Positions 1-9,338 of a stretch of 45,933 nucleotides of DNA are shown piece by piece. The first letter of the stretch is position 1. Every line of letters starts with the position of its first letter. The DNA comes from Cytophagaceae bacterium. Its GTDB lineage: Bacteria; Bacteroidota; Bacteroidia; Cytophagales; Cytophagaceae. A model generated the notes under the pieces. That model did not search any database. It was given only the letters and a program-made list of their open reading frames with translations, and had not been told where the DNA came from. The stretch is taken from contig JALONM010000074.1 of assembly GCA_025454925.1 (NCBI GenBank), positions 1 through 45,933 on the forward strand. Reading direction: 5' to 3'. A program made the translations under genes and the position numbers.

Positions 1-3000
1 TACCCCGGAATCCAATACCTTTCCCGATTGATCTTTGCCCGTCCAATCGTTGCGGTAATCCGAAACCTGGAATACCTCATGGCCATTGCGATCGTAAACT
101 ACCAGCGAATTATCGATGGTATTGTCTAGAAACGCGATCACAAACGTATCGTTCAAACCGTCCCCGTTCGGGGTAAATACTTCTTTCGTTTCCAGGGAAG
201 GAATTTCCTCCTTGCTTTTAAATTCATATACAATTTTTAATTGACTTACTTCGGAAGTAATTCCTCTTCGATCCGAAACCACAAAATCCAAAAAGGCTTC
301 CCCTGTAAATCCATAGTTAGGCAGAAACGATAACATACCTGTTGTATCGACACGGAAGATGCCATACTCTGGAATTTTGATGTATGATTGAATCCCCGGA
401 GTACTGGGATCGAGGTCTATGGTTTTAATTTCCACAGGAGCGCTTTTCCCTACCACAATCTGATTGAGATCAAACGCTGTTGTATCGCCGATGGAATTAG
501 TAATCACCACTGGATTAATTTCCGGCGGAATTGGAGTCAGGTAAATGGTCACTAAAGCACTGGCCGATACAGACAAATAATTCGTGGTAGTTGGAATCGT
601 GATGGTTACTGTTGAACTTCCTGCCGCCTGAGGGGTAATAGTTCCTTCATTCGTATCGAGGATAAATGAAGATGAAGTACCTCCTGCGGATGAAAATAAT
701 GCCAGAGATGTATCCGAATTACTGGTAAACGCTAACTTGAAGAGGGCATCCCCCACCACAGCTCCCTGGTTGTTGAACACCAGGAAGGGTGTAGCTTTGG
801 CGATGGTAACGGTAGCCGTAGCCTGATCTGCACTGAATATAGAAGTGGCAGCCTGACTTGCTGTTACTGTAACCGTACCCGCGCAGTTAATCACAAAATT
901 ACTATCCCTGTCAAAAGACAAGCAAGGACCTTGAATAGTATAGGTAATAGGAGCCGGATTAAGCGAAGTCGCCTTCATGGGAAATGGCTTATCACCAAAC
1001 ACTTTATTTACATCAGGAAGTGAAATGGATGGATCAATTAATGTTGAAGTATTGATTTCTGTTAAGAACTTAGTTATCTGCACATCGTCATCATTGCTAG
1101 GAGACTGCCAACCATTACCGATAAAAAGCGCCCCATTTCCTGCTACCGAAGTATAAAAAATTTCTTCGTTCATGATGACTTGAAAAACAAACTTACCATC
1201 CAAGTCAAAGTTTGTATCTAAATTCCCATTCAAATCTGATTTTATAATGGTAGCATTTAATCCCTCCTGAGCCACCCCGTATAAATTATTTCCAATGACA
1301 TGAATAATAGATAAATAATTACTAGTGGATGGTTGTGTGATGTTCAAAATTCCCGAATTTCCAAAACCAGATACCGGTCGGCCTGTATTGTCTAATTTAG
1401 CAATTGCATAGCTATACGATGTTGTCTCGGCAGCCAGTGGAATATATAAGTTTCCCGACGCATCCATGGAAGAAAAACCCATGATATTATCAGTACCATT
1501 GGAGAGTTGCTGAACTCCTCCGGTGCCATAGGCAGTCTCCACCACTCCCAATTGATTTAAGCGAATAACCTTTACAATTCGAGAACCCTGAAGGCCATCA
1601 GGCATAATACAAATGATCTTATTAGGATCTACATCTTGCACGATGTCAATTAATTCAAATTGATTGATTACAAAATCGGATAAAAAGATACCTCCCGTAC
1701 CAAATGTGTTTACAAGATTCCCTCCTGAGTCAAACATTACAAGGCACATATATCTTGATCCATTACTACTGTCACGGCTGCACGAAACCACAAAATTGCC
1801 ATTGTTCAACGGTAAGATTTTATATACGTCACTAATTTTATTCTGATAGTTAAACATTACATAGCCACCATCTCCAAAGGTCGTAATCAAATCACCATTA
1901 GCATTCAATTTTGACAACAGTATTTCTGTAACCGGAGACATTTGTACAGTGATTCCAGCCAATATCAATTCTCCTGTTGAGAGTAATCCAAACGATTTAA
2001 CATCATCTCCCGGATTCAATTTAGGCCAGATAGAAATTCCATCTGAAGAAAAATCTGTTGCTAAATTCCCTTGATTATCGAGCTTACAAAATTTGTATTT
2101 ACTACCAGAAATAATAAATTCCTTATATCCAAAATATACAGCATTGTTGGTTGCAGCAACACCAAAGATCGCATCTTGTGAATTCGTAAAATACGAAGTG
2201 ATATAACCATTGGGAGCATACTGGCTGTTATCAAGGTTAGCATTAACATCCATCTTTGTAATAAGAATGTCAAAAGATCCATTGGCATCTTTATTACTTC
2301 CTACCGTATGAAAACCAGTTGTTAAAGGATTATAAAGCAAGTTCTCAGTATATTCGCTGGTACCCGTAGGAAGATTTAATTCACTAAATACAAATTGTCC
2401 GGTACCATTATTATTATAAGCTGTAATAATTAAATTCTGATCGGTAGGTAAAGCCACAAATCCAGTGACAAAAAATCTATTGTAGGCAGTAACAAAATTC
2501 AGGTCCGTAATTTTTAAATCTCCTGCTAGAGGCTGGATATTTAAAACCCCTGCAAAAGCGAAGGTGTTATCCAGTGTAGCATCCTTATTGAACCGGATCA
2601 CTTTGCCTGAATGAGCGCCGTTCGCTCCAACGGAAGAAGCTATAATTACCTTATCGTCTGGCAAGACCGCTATTCCACCTGGCTCTGCATCCCCTAATAC
2701 TCCATGATAATGCGTAACCATACTTCCTCCATTATAAGAGGAATCGATACCTTGGTCTACTCCTTCTACCAAAAATTTTCTAAGGAATAAAGTGTCTTGT
2801 ACCGTTTGGTCGATAAATCCGGATACATATAACGAGTCACCGTATAGAACCGAAACTGTGGCATTATGCGGCGTACTGCGATTTTCCACAAAATATCCAA
2901 GAGTTTCGAACGATAGATCAAGCGCAAAACTATTATTGCATTTGGCAGTAAACATTCTGCGTACACCAGATACATCGGCATATCCAGCACCAACATAATT

Positions 3001-3504
3001 TCCAGCACTAGTGATATGTACCGTATTAAAAACGGCATGATCAGTTGGATTAATAGTACCAAATGTAGTTTCCCCAGACCAGGCGCCTGCAGTAAATACG
3101 GACATAAAGGGTAACTTAATCGTTCCATTATCAAAATAGCCGCCTACCAATACATCATCGCCTAAACTAACATCAATAGCATTAATGTTCACAGCAGGAT
3201 TTGAAAATCTATAGTGGCCATTATTAAATGCGGTATTGAGCGTTCCATTCGGTAGATAAGAGGCTACAAATGCATAATCAATACCTTCTATTTCCTCAAT
3301 ACCCGCCACATAAATAGTACCATTACTTGGGTTAATTTTACCACAAGTAACGATCTCATTTGCCGCATTTTTAAAACCAGGAAATGTTACAATACCTCCT
3401 CCATTGAACTGAGGATCCAGAATATCCTGTGCATAGCTAAATGGTATTGCAAAAAACCAAATCAATATCTGGAAAATAAGATTACTTTTAGTCCGCTTTT
3501 TCAT
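1..3504 (-). CDS. Secreted delta-60 repeat / T9SS C-terminal domain protein (partial)
   Basis: Open frame of 1168 codons from an ATG at 3504 that runs through base 1 without a stop, so the C-terminus is cut by the window edge. Residues 1-26 are a signal peptide (KR-rich start, hydrophobic core, ending SYAQ). Residues about 27-850 hold many copies of a motif like LDxxFgxgGxv (for example LVNTFGTGGI, LDNTFAFAGV), which matches the delta-60 repeat family thought to form a beta-propeller. Beta-sandwich, Ig/cadherin-like segments follow (about 850-1090). From about residue 1105 comes a CHU_C gliding-motility-associated domain (PNGDGLNDTF, then VVYDRNGHEVF and DWTGK), the signal for type IX export and surface attachment. 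Only roughly the last 20 residues are missing. It starts 13 bp after the TPR-CHAT gene and probably shares its transcript. Role of the exported propeller is unknown; adhesin-like is a guess. Confidence 0.85.
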   Translation of the reverse strand, partial: MKKRTKSNLIFQILIWFFAIPFSYAQDILDPQFNGGGIVTFPGFKNAANEIVTCGKINPSNGTIYVAGIEEIEGIDYAFVASYLPNGTLNTAFNNGHYRFSNPAVNINAIDVSLGDDVLVGGYFDNGTIKLPFMSVFTAGAWSGETTFGTINPTDHAVFNTVHITSAGNYVGAGYADVSGVRRMFTAKCNNSFALDLSFETLGYFVENRSTPHNATVSVLYGDSLYVSGFIDQTVQDTLFLRKFLVEGVDQGIDSSYNGGSMVTHYHGVLGDAEPGGIAVLPDDKVIIASSVGANGAHSGKVIRFNKDATLDNTFAFAGVLNIQPLAGDLKITDLNFVTAYNRFFVTGFVALPTDQNLIITAYNNNGTGQFVFSELNLPTGTSEYTENLLYNPLTTGFHTVGSNKDANGSFDILITKMDVNANLDNSQYAPNGYITSYFTNSQDAIFGVAATNNAVYFGYKEFIISGSKYKFCKLDNQGNLATDFSSDGISIWPKLNPGDDVKSFGLLSTGELILAGITVQMSPVTEILLSKLNANGDLITTFGDGGYVMFNYQNKISDVYKILPLNNGNFVVSCSRDSSNGSRYMCLVMFDSGGNLVNTFGTGGIFLSDFVINQFELIDIVQDVDPNKIICIMPDGLQGSRIVKVIRLNQLGVVETAYGTGGVQQLSNGTDNIMGFSSMDASGNLYIPLAAETTSYSYAIAKLDNTGRPVSGFGNSGILNITQPSTSNYLSIIHVIGNNLYGVAQEGLNATIIKSDLNGNLDTNFDLDGKFVFQVIMNEEIFYTSVAGNGALFIGNGWQSPSNDDDVQITKFLTEINTSTLIDPSISLPDVNKVFGDKPFPMKATSLNPAPITYTIQGPCLSFDRDSNFVINCAGTVTVTASQAATSIFSADQATATVTIAKATPFLVFNNQGAVVGDALFKLAFTSNSDTSLALFSSAGGTSSSFILDTNEGTITPQAAGSSTVTITIPTTTNYLSVSASALVTIYLTPIPPEINPVVITNSIGDTTAFDLNQIVVGKSAPVEIKTIDLDPSTPGIQSYIKIPEYGIFRVDTTGMLSFLPNYGFTGEAFLDFVVSDRRGITSEVSQLKIVYEFKSKEEIPSLETKEVFTPNGDGLNDTFVIAFLDNTIDNSLVVYDRNGHEVFQVSDYRNDWTGKDQSGKVLDSGV

Positions 3505-3517
3505 AACGTTATCTGAA

Positions 3518-6500
3518 TTAATTAACACCCATCATTATAAATGACCCCCAAAACTTGGGCGATGGATATTTTTTCATTATTTCCTTTTTGGCATTGGCAA
3601 ATGCGTCTCGTTTCGATTCACCACTTTGCCAACGTTTATAAAATTCCAGCATGAGAGCCTTTGTTACTTCATCGTTTACTTTGAACAAACTCATTACTAT
3701 ACTTTGAGCTCCTGCAACTAAGAAGGATCGTTGTAAACCATAAACCCCTTCTCCGATTTTAACTTCACCAAGCCCTGTTTCACAAGCACTCAACACTACC
3801 AATTTGGTATTATCGAAGTTTAAGTTCATGGCTTCGTAAGCGGTAAGCACACCATCTTCTTTATTGATCGCATACATATTCTCCTGTTGCAATAATTGAC
3901 CACCATTTTTAAGCAGTAATCCAGAACGCAATAATGGATTCTGCACCTCCTGATCCATCCCATCTTCTGGTTCGTCTACATCACTCATGAAAAAGCCGTG
4001 TGTAGAAATATGAAATACTTCCGGATATTGCAATTCCTTGACACGCGCTTCTGAGGCTTCTCCCAACAGCATTACTTGAGTGGTTTTATTCATAGCAGAC
4101 AATTCCTGTGCGATGGCTTTTACTTCGGCTTCGGCCCCCTCCAATTGTGCTACGTTTTTATTCTTTTCAAAATTGGCGCTGTAGTAAAGTGGGTTGCCAA
4201 TTAAAACATAGGGGGCGCTAACAATATTTTTATCTGTCGTCTTTTTCGAAGAATTTACTTCCAAAATATCACGGGCAGTTCCAATCAAAGCGATGGTATA
4301 TTTATCCAAAAGATAATTCCCCTCTGGAGTTTTGAATGTTTCTACATTGAGCTGATTGTATACACCATCTGAATCAAACAATATTGTTTTGGTGCCGGCA
4401 GGTATTTTTTCCTGAATAGGTTCCCAATACTTTTTGTAGGAATAATCATCATTCATCTCAAAGCGCACACAGTTGCGGTAATATTTCAAGTAGCGATTGG
4501 CGAGTAAGTGACCATCTTTTATTACGGTATAATTAATTTTACTTTTACCGTTCTCCAGGAATAAAAAGGCATACCAGGTAGTATCGGTAAACTTTTTCTC
4601 GAAATACCTGAAAGGAATCACTTCGATTAGCAACTCTCCCGGTACGAGCGCCTTGCGAAGAGCATCGGTAGAATAGTTTTTCTGTTCAAAGCTTTTGGCA
4701 AACAACTCACTGGAAGCGCTCAATTTTTTCTCCAGCGATTCAATTTGGTTCTGCAAATCTTCTACCTCAATACCGGCCTCCTTTCGTTGCTCACTGCTCA
4801 TGGAAAGTGCTGTGGCCAAATTCTCCCTGTTGGCCTGCCAATTAAGATAAGTTGAAATAAGTAAAGAATCTCCACTGGCCAATATTCTCTTCTTCACCTT
4901 AATCGAAGAGTTTAGAAGAATTGCCTTGGTCTTGATTTGAAGATCCATCAGCTTTACCAGTAATTCTGGTTTTGCTTCCGCATTGATGACGGCTATAGTT
5001 TTAAAGAAATCAAAATTGTGCTGCACTTTTTCCCAGTAGGCAGTCTTTCCGCGTTCGCTTAAGCCAGGAAAAATTTTATCAATATATACCAATGATTTGT
5101 CGATGGTTTGAAGCGATAATTCTATTGCCTCTTTTTGATTGCCGGAGATGTATTGAAGTTGGGCGCATTTCCCGGTGGCTGCTACATAATCAGGATGATT
5201 TTCATCAAAGATTTTTGCGAATAAGGATCTTGCCTGTTGCATAATCTTCAATGCTTCGGCGTAAGCACCTTTACTTTGAAGTACTCCCCCTTTGAGCACC
5301 AGAAGGCGGGCTGACCGCAAATTACTTTCCCCTAACCTTGTATTCCAAATGCGAAGAGCCGCTTCGATGGACTCCAACGCTGGATTGTATTGTTTGTTAT
5401 ACAGGTGATAGTTGGCTGCACTTTCAAGTGCCTCTGCCAACATCGGATTATTATCACCCAAACTATTTTTAATTGTTGTAATGGATAGTCCAATCAAGGG
5501 TTCTGGCTCATGAGGTAACTCTGTATTTTGTTTAGGAACAACTTTCTTTTTTTCTTCCTTCTTCTTTTTCTCTTTATCCTTCAACCCTCTTGTTTTATCG
5601 TTTCCTCCATCCTCCGACTGCACAACGATTGTATTTTTAGCCTGAAAGCCAGAATTCATATACCTGGATAATGCCAATTCATGCAACAGGACGCCGGTTC
5701 GGACATGCTCGCGTCCGAATTTAGCGATTGAAATCTCCACAGCATCCTCTATAGCCTTTTGGGCTTTGGCGTAATCACCGGCGAAGGTGTACAATTGCTT
5801 TTGAAGCAGAAACGTTTCTGATAATTTTACAGATTTTTCACCGTAAGTGCGTCTCGCAATGGATAACGATCGTCCCAACAAATCCTCTGCTTCCGCAAAA
5901 GCACCCGTAATGATTTTGAGATAAGCCAACTGATTTAATGGAGACAATAAAATCCGATGTTCCTTTCCGAATTTTTTTTCTCGAAGCGCAATGGCTTCTA
6001 TTAACGTGGCCTCGGTTTTATTGAATTTTCCAAAATAAATATTTAAGCGTGTAAGTTCATCGAACCCAGCACCCGACGCATCCCCTTCTGTACGTTTCAG
6101 TAATTTCCCCGCTCTGATCACTTGCTTGTTAGCGCCTAAAAAATCACCCTGAATAATTGACAATCTGGCTGAAGCTTCCAGACAATGAACCAGGTCTTTT
6201 TTAAATCGCTCTGCATTTGTTTTCTCCAACATGGCAGTAGCGTTTTTAATTCGTGTATCCGCTTGTGCATATCGTCCCAGGAATATATCCAAACCAATTT
6301 GATGCGATAATGTTATGGCATAAGGTAAACTTGAATCGCCAGGGTATTTGGTGAGCTCTTGAATTAATGCATTCCAGGCGGTTTCAGCTTTTTCGTACTC
6401 CTCAATTTCAAGATACAGTTCTGCTTCGTGATTTAAAAAATTCACCAATTCAGGATGACAGGGAGCAAAACTTTTTCTTAAACTCGTAATGGAAGATTCA

Positions 6501-7816
6501 AACAAATCTACCGCTTGCTTCAATTGTTCGGTATAGGTCGCCAAATAATGCGCTTTCTCCAATTGGATCAATTGATATCGTGGAGATTCTTCTCCGAATT
6601 TTGTGGAGGCTAATACCAATAAGGAGTCTAATACCTTTTCGGCTTCTGTTAACTTATTATTCTTCAATAAAATTCTGCAAAGATCTAAATCTGATTTTAA
6701 GCGAAAGGCATGTGTTAGCGGATAAGTAGACTTTACTTTTGAGAAGTCAGACAATTCAGATTCTGCCCTCTTCCAGGCATGATTCATGAGCAAATGCTCA
6801 ATATCTATATAATTATTTCTCTTATACCAAAAGCCTGATTTACCATAATAGCCCAGCACTTTTACATCCAGGTCATTATTATAAACCTCTGCCTCTGTAA
6901 ACTTTTCATCGGCCAGCAGAGAATTAATCAGCAATTCCTGTATTTCGATTCGAATGGGAGCGTGCTGCAAATAATACTTGAGCGAAGCACCACTCGCTTT
7001 GCGAGCAAAATCCAGTGTACGATCCCGATTATCAAGTTGTTCGAAGGATAAGGCCATCAAAAAATAGATATTGGCCAAGGCACCTTCTTGAAAATGAAGA
7101 TTCTTTTTCACCCAGCGTTCATGCTCTGTAAGAATGCTAATGCACGAATCGTAATACCCATTTTTGGCAAATGCGGCGGCTCTCAGTTGCACCAACTCTG
7201 AATACCTGGCTCTTCTCGCTCTTACATCGTATGCAGGCAGCTTTACCAATTTCATTTTGCTTCTGACCTGCACGCTGTCTTTAAGCATAATGGAAGCCTG
7301 GGCTTGCTTTATATAATCCGGTAGATGTTGTTGCAACGCCAAGTAATCCCCATTGGCAAACTCCAAGGTAGCGTTTGACAATTGAACTATATCCAGTGCC
7401 TTTTTTTCGAATCGAATGCTTGCCCATTTCGATTTCCATTCCAAAGCTTCTTTCACTCGTTCATCCGCCAGCAGTGCTTGTATGAATGCCTGATAGGCAT
7501 ACGCATTTAAGTCATTCGCTTGCTGAATGGTAAAATTTTCTTTTGCCTTGGATAATGAGGTTAAATAATCTTGTTCTTTGGAAAGTTGTTTTGCAAAACT
7601 AGCCTTGAATGCATACAGCAACAAGAGTTGCTGAGACCTGGAGGAGTCTTTACTCCGCTCTGCATTTCGAATCTGATCCTTTATAAGAATTAATCCTGCC
7701 TTATAATTAGCAGTTCTATAATACTTATGTAATTGAAGTATATCTGCCTCCGATAATTTTGCGAAAGCATTTCCAATGCTCCATACGAATACAAAAATTA
7801 AGTATAAGGTTTTCAT
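3518..7816 (-). CDS. TPR-CHAT (caspase-like) protein, exported
   Basis: 1432 residues. An N-terminal signal peptide (residues 1-19, ending NAFA) is followed by a long helical region of tetratricopeptide-like repeats to about residue 930, interrupted by a very basic/acidic linker (KDKEKKKKEEKKK, about 735-760). A coiled coil lies near 1040-1070 and a CHAT domain fills about 1080-1430. The CHAT catalytic pair is visible: His1273 in HISTHGFF and Cys1345 in LSACETG; the typical C-terminal block KFWGSFIMMG closes the protein. CHAT domains are caspase-fold cysteine peptidases usually joined to TPRs; here export to the periplasm or surface is predicted, so the substrate is probably not cytosolic (inference). 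No start competitor is closer to the signal peptide. Its downstream neighbour is the T9SS protein at 1-3504. Confidence 0.92.
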   Translation of the reverse strand: MKTLYLIFVFVWSIGNAFAKLSEADILQLHKYYRTANYKAGLILIKDQIRNAERSKDSSRSQQLLLLYAFKASFAKQLSKEQDYLTSLSKAKENFTIQQANDLNAYAYQAFIQALLADERVKEALEWKSKWASIRFEKKALDIVQLSNATLEFANGDYLALQQHLPDYIKQAQASIMLKDSVQVRSKMKLVKLPAYDVRARRARYSELVQLRAAAFAKNGYYDSCISILTEHERWVKKNLHFQEGALANIYFLMALSFEQLDNRDRTLDFARKASGASLKYYLQHAPIRIEIQELLINSLLADEKFTEAEVYNNDLDVKVLGYYGKSGFWYKRNNYIDIEHLLMNHAWKRAESELSDFSKVKSTYPLTHAFRLKSDLDLCRILLKNNKLTEAEKVLDSLLVLASTKFGEESPRYQLIQLEKAHYLATYTEQLKQAVDLFESSITSLRKSFAPCHPELVNFLNHEAELYLEIEEYEKAETAWNALIQELTKYPGDSSLPYAITLSHQIGLDIFLGRYAQADTRIKNATAMLEKTNAERFKKDLVHCLEASARLSIIQGDFLGANKQVIRAGKLLKRTEGDASGAGFDELTRLNIYFGKFNKTEATLIEAIALREKKFGKEHRILLSPLNQLAYLKIITGAFAEAEDLLGRSLSIARRTYGEKSVKLSETFLLQKQLYTFAGDYAKAQKAIEDAVEISIAKFGREHVRTGVLLHELALSRYMNSGFQAKNTIVVQSEDGGNDKTRGLKDKEKKKKEEKKKVVPKQNTELPHEPEPLIGLSITTIKNSLGDNNPMLAEALESAANYHLYNKQYNPALESIEAALRIWNTRLGESNLRSARLLVLKGGVLQSKGAYAEALKIMQQARSLFAKIFDENHPDYVAATGKCAQLQYISGNQKEAIELSLQTIDKSLVYIDKIFPGLSERGKTAYWEKVQHNFDFFKTIAVINAEAKPELLVKLMDLQIKTKAILLNSSIKVKKRILASGDSLLISTYLNWQANRENLATALSMSSEQRKEAGIEVEDLQNQIESLEKKLSASSELFAKSFEQKNYSTDALRKALVPGELLIEVIPFRYFEKKFTDTTWYAFLFLENGKSKINYTVIKDGHLLANRYLKYYRNCVRFEMNDDYSYKKYWEPIQEKIPAGTKTILFDSDGVYNQLNVETFKTPEGNYLLDKYTIALIGTARDILEVNSSKKTTDKNIVSAPYVLIGNPLYYSANFEKNKNVAQLEGAEAEVKAIAQELSAMNKTTQVMLLGEASEARVKELQYPEVFHISTHGFFMSDVDEPEDGMDQEVQNPLLRSGLLLKNGGQLLQQENMYAINKEDGVLTAYEAMNLNFDNTKLVVLSACETGLGEVKIGEGVYGLQRSFLVAGAQSIVMSLFKVNDEVTKALMLEFYKRWQSGESKRDAFANAKKEIMKKYPSPKFWGSFIMMGVN

Positions 7817-8137
7817 TCAATGCTACCTGTTATCGTCGTTTCTAAAATTTCTTGCCACGTAGAACGTCTTATGCTAATTAAAATACGCTTCATACATAAG
7901 GTACATTGCCTGCAACATTACTTAGGGGCCTAACGTCGCATGCTTTCAGCATATCTACATTCGATTAAAGATACATAAAGTAAACTTTTATAGAAAGTTT
8001 TTTAATTCACAAGGGTCATTCTACCTAATGAATCCTACATAAATCACCCCTTTAATAGGAAAATCCTGAAGGATATTTTCCTTCAGGATCAAAGTTTTTA
8101 CGAAACATCCATTTCCTCACTATGTAGATGAAATCCT
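7817..8137. other. Intergenic gap upstream of the TPR-CHAT gene
   Basis: About 320 bases between two minus-strand units. It must contain the promoter of the TPR-CHAT gene; no TAnnTTTG box with a well-placed TTG was found. A small inverted repeat (AAACTTT/AAAGTTT, about 7983-8001) and the terminator of the upstream zinc-ribbon gene (8063-8089) are the only structures seen. No convincing gene. Confidence 0.5.
8056..8089 (-). terminator. Intrinsic terminator of the zinc-ribbon gene
   Basis: A perfect 11-bp stem (8063-8073 with 8079-8089, ATCCTGAAGGA) with a 5-nt loop lies about 50 bases past the stop of the minus-strand gene ending at 8138. On the minus strand the stem is followed by TTTT, a short U-tract. 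It would separate this unit from the TPR-CHAT gene. Confidence 0.6.
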
Positions 8138-9244
8138 TTATTTCAATACCGTGAATAGCAACACCAGGAAAATTGCTAACATCACTAATCCAATGGCAGG
8201 TCCTGCTTGAGCGAAAGCAAAGATTACCACCAATACAGAAAGTACAGTACTGATAATTTTTCCGGTACTCCAGGGTCTATCCCCTTTTGTTTCGCCTGTT
8301 CTTCCGTTTACCAAAAACTTATAGGCCTTACCGTTGTATTTGTAAGCACTTATCCAGATAGGAAGATGTATCCGCTGATCGTCTCCTCCGATATCGCTTC
8401 GAATAGTAGATTCAATGGTGGATTGCATCTTTTCTTTGGCATGTTCAAATCCATCTTTCAATCCAATCTGATAGCTTTCGGTCTGAAAACCTGTCAGGTA
8501 TTGCTCGTTGAATGGTTGCAAATTTTCAAGATCCCAAGGTTCGAGTGCGTCTGCGTATTCGCGTGGCAGGGAATTACTGGCGTTTACTAAAACATCATCA
8601 AACGAATTGTGTACATGACCCGAAACGGAATACCAATCGGTAACGGTGCGGGTACGGGTACGTTGTTGTCCATTTTCAGAATAATACTCCACTTCCTGAC
8701 GGTGAATTCCTCGCTGTCCGGAATAATGTGTCCCCACCTCTGAATCATAGGTCCAGTAAGGAATGTACATTCCATGCAGTTTGCTATCGGTGGAGGCATA
8801 TTTTTTTAATCCGATGGGGGCAAACCACAAGGATTTTATCCATTGATGAAAAGACTCTTTCGCTTTCTTCTGATCTATCTTAAAGGGTAAAACTGATTTG
8901 GGCTTTAGGGTAGTGGTAATTTCGGCTTTGGTAAGCACCAAGGCTGTACCACAAAAGGCGCACTCATCGGAGGTAACATTGGGCCTCAAGGAAGTAACAG
9001 CGCCACAACCGGTACACTTCACGGTGCTTACTTGTTGTGTTGATTGCTGATTAGAGCTATCATGATTCAAATGACTATGAAAATCTAATTCCTGTATGGG
9101 TTCCGCATCTGCTTGAGCGCTGATTTCATTTTCAGCGCCACAATAATCGCATTTGAGATGTTGGGTACCAGGTGCGAACTTCAAAATTGCACCGCAACTT
9201 TTACAACCTACTGAATTAAGAGTGGAACTAATTCTTTCGTCCAT
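8138..9244 (-). CDS. TFIIB-type zinc-ribbon membrane protein, YdjG-like
   Basis: 368 residues. Two zinc ribbons open the protein: CKSCG...CDYCG (about residues 14-36) and CTGCG...CAFCG (about 76-98). A long middle domain with aromatic-rich strands (HGMYIPYWTYDSEV...) follows, and the last 45 residues carry two transmembrane helices (IISTVLSVLVVIFAFA and IGLVMLAIFLVLLF). The architecture and the upstream SPFH neighbour resemble the B. subtilis YdjG-YdjI pair, which recruits a PspA-like protein in an envelope-stress complex (established for Bacillus; transfer to this organism is inference). No pspA-like gene is present in the window. The gene starts 94 bp after the SPFH gene, with a terminator-like hairpin between. 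Confidence 0.8.
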   Translation of the reverse strand: MDERISSTLNSVGCKSCGAILKFAPGTQHLKCDYCGAENEISAQADAEPIQELDFHSHLNHDSSNQQSTQQVSTVKCTGCGAVTSLRPNVTSDECAFCGTALVLTKAEITTTLKPKSVLPFKIDQKKAKESFHQWIKSLWFAPIGLKKYASTDSKLHGMYIPYWTYDSEVGTHYSGQRGIHRQEVEYYSENGQQRTRTRTVTDWYSVSGHVHNSFDDVLVNASNSLPREYADALEPWDLENLQPFNEQYLTGFQTESYQIGLKDGFEHAKEKMQSTIESTIRSDIGGDDQRIHLPIWISAYKYNGKAYKFLVNGRTGETKGDRPWSTGKIISTVLSVLVVIFAFAQAGPAIGLVMLAIFLVLLFTVLK

Positions 9245-9298
9245 ACGAATGCATCCTTTTTATTTTCCCTTAGGGAGTATTTTTAAAAAACATATGAG

Positions 9299-9332
9299 AA
9301 AAATGGGCCCTTCCCAAGAAGAGGAAGAGCCC
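9299..9332 (-). terminator. Terminator/attenuator between SPFH and zinc-ribbon genes
   Basis: Stem 9305-9314 with 9323-9332 (GGGCCCTTCC against GGAAGAGCCC, one mismatch), loop of 8, followed on the minus strand by ATTTTTC (9299-9304). It sits 7 bases past the SPFH stop codon and 55 bases before the zinc-ribbon start, so it may limit read-through within an operon or mark two separate units. Confidence 0.7.
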
Positions 9333-9338
9333 GGTTTA

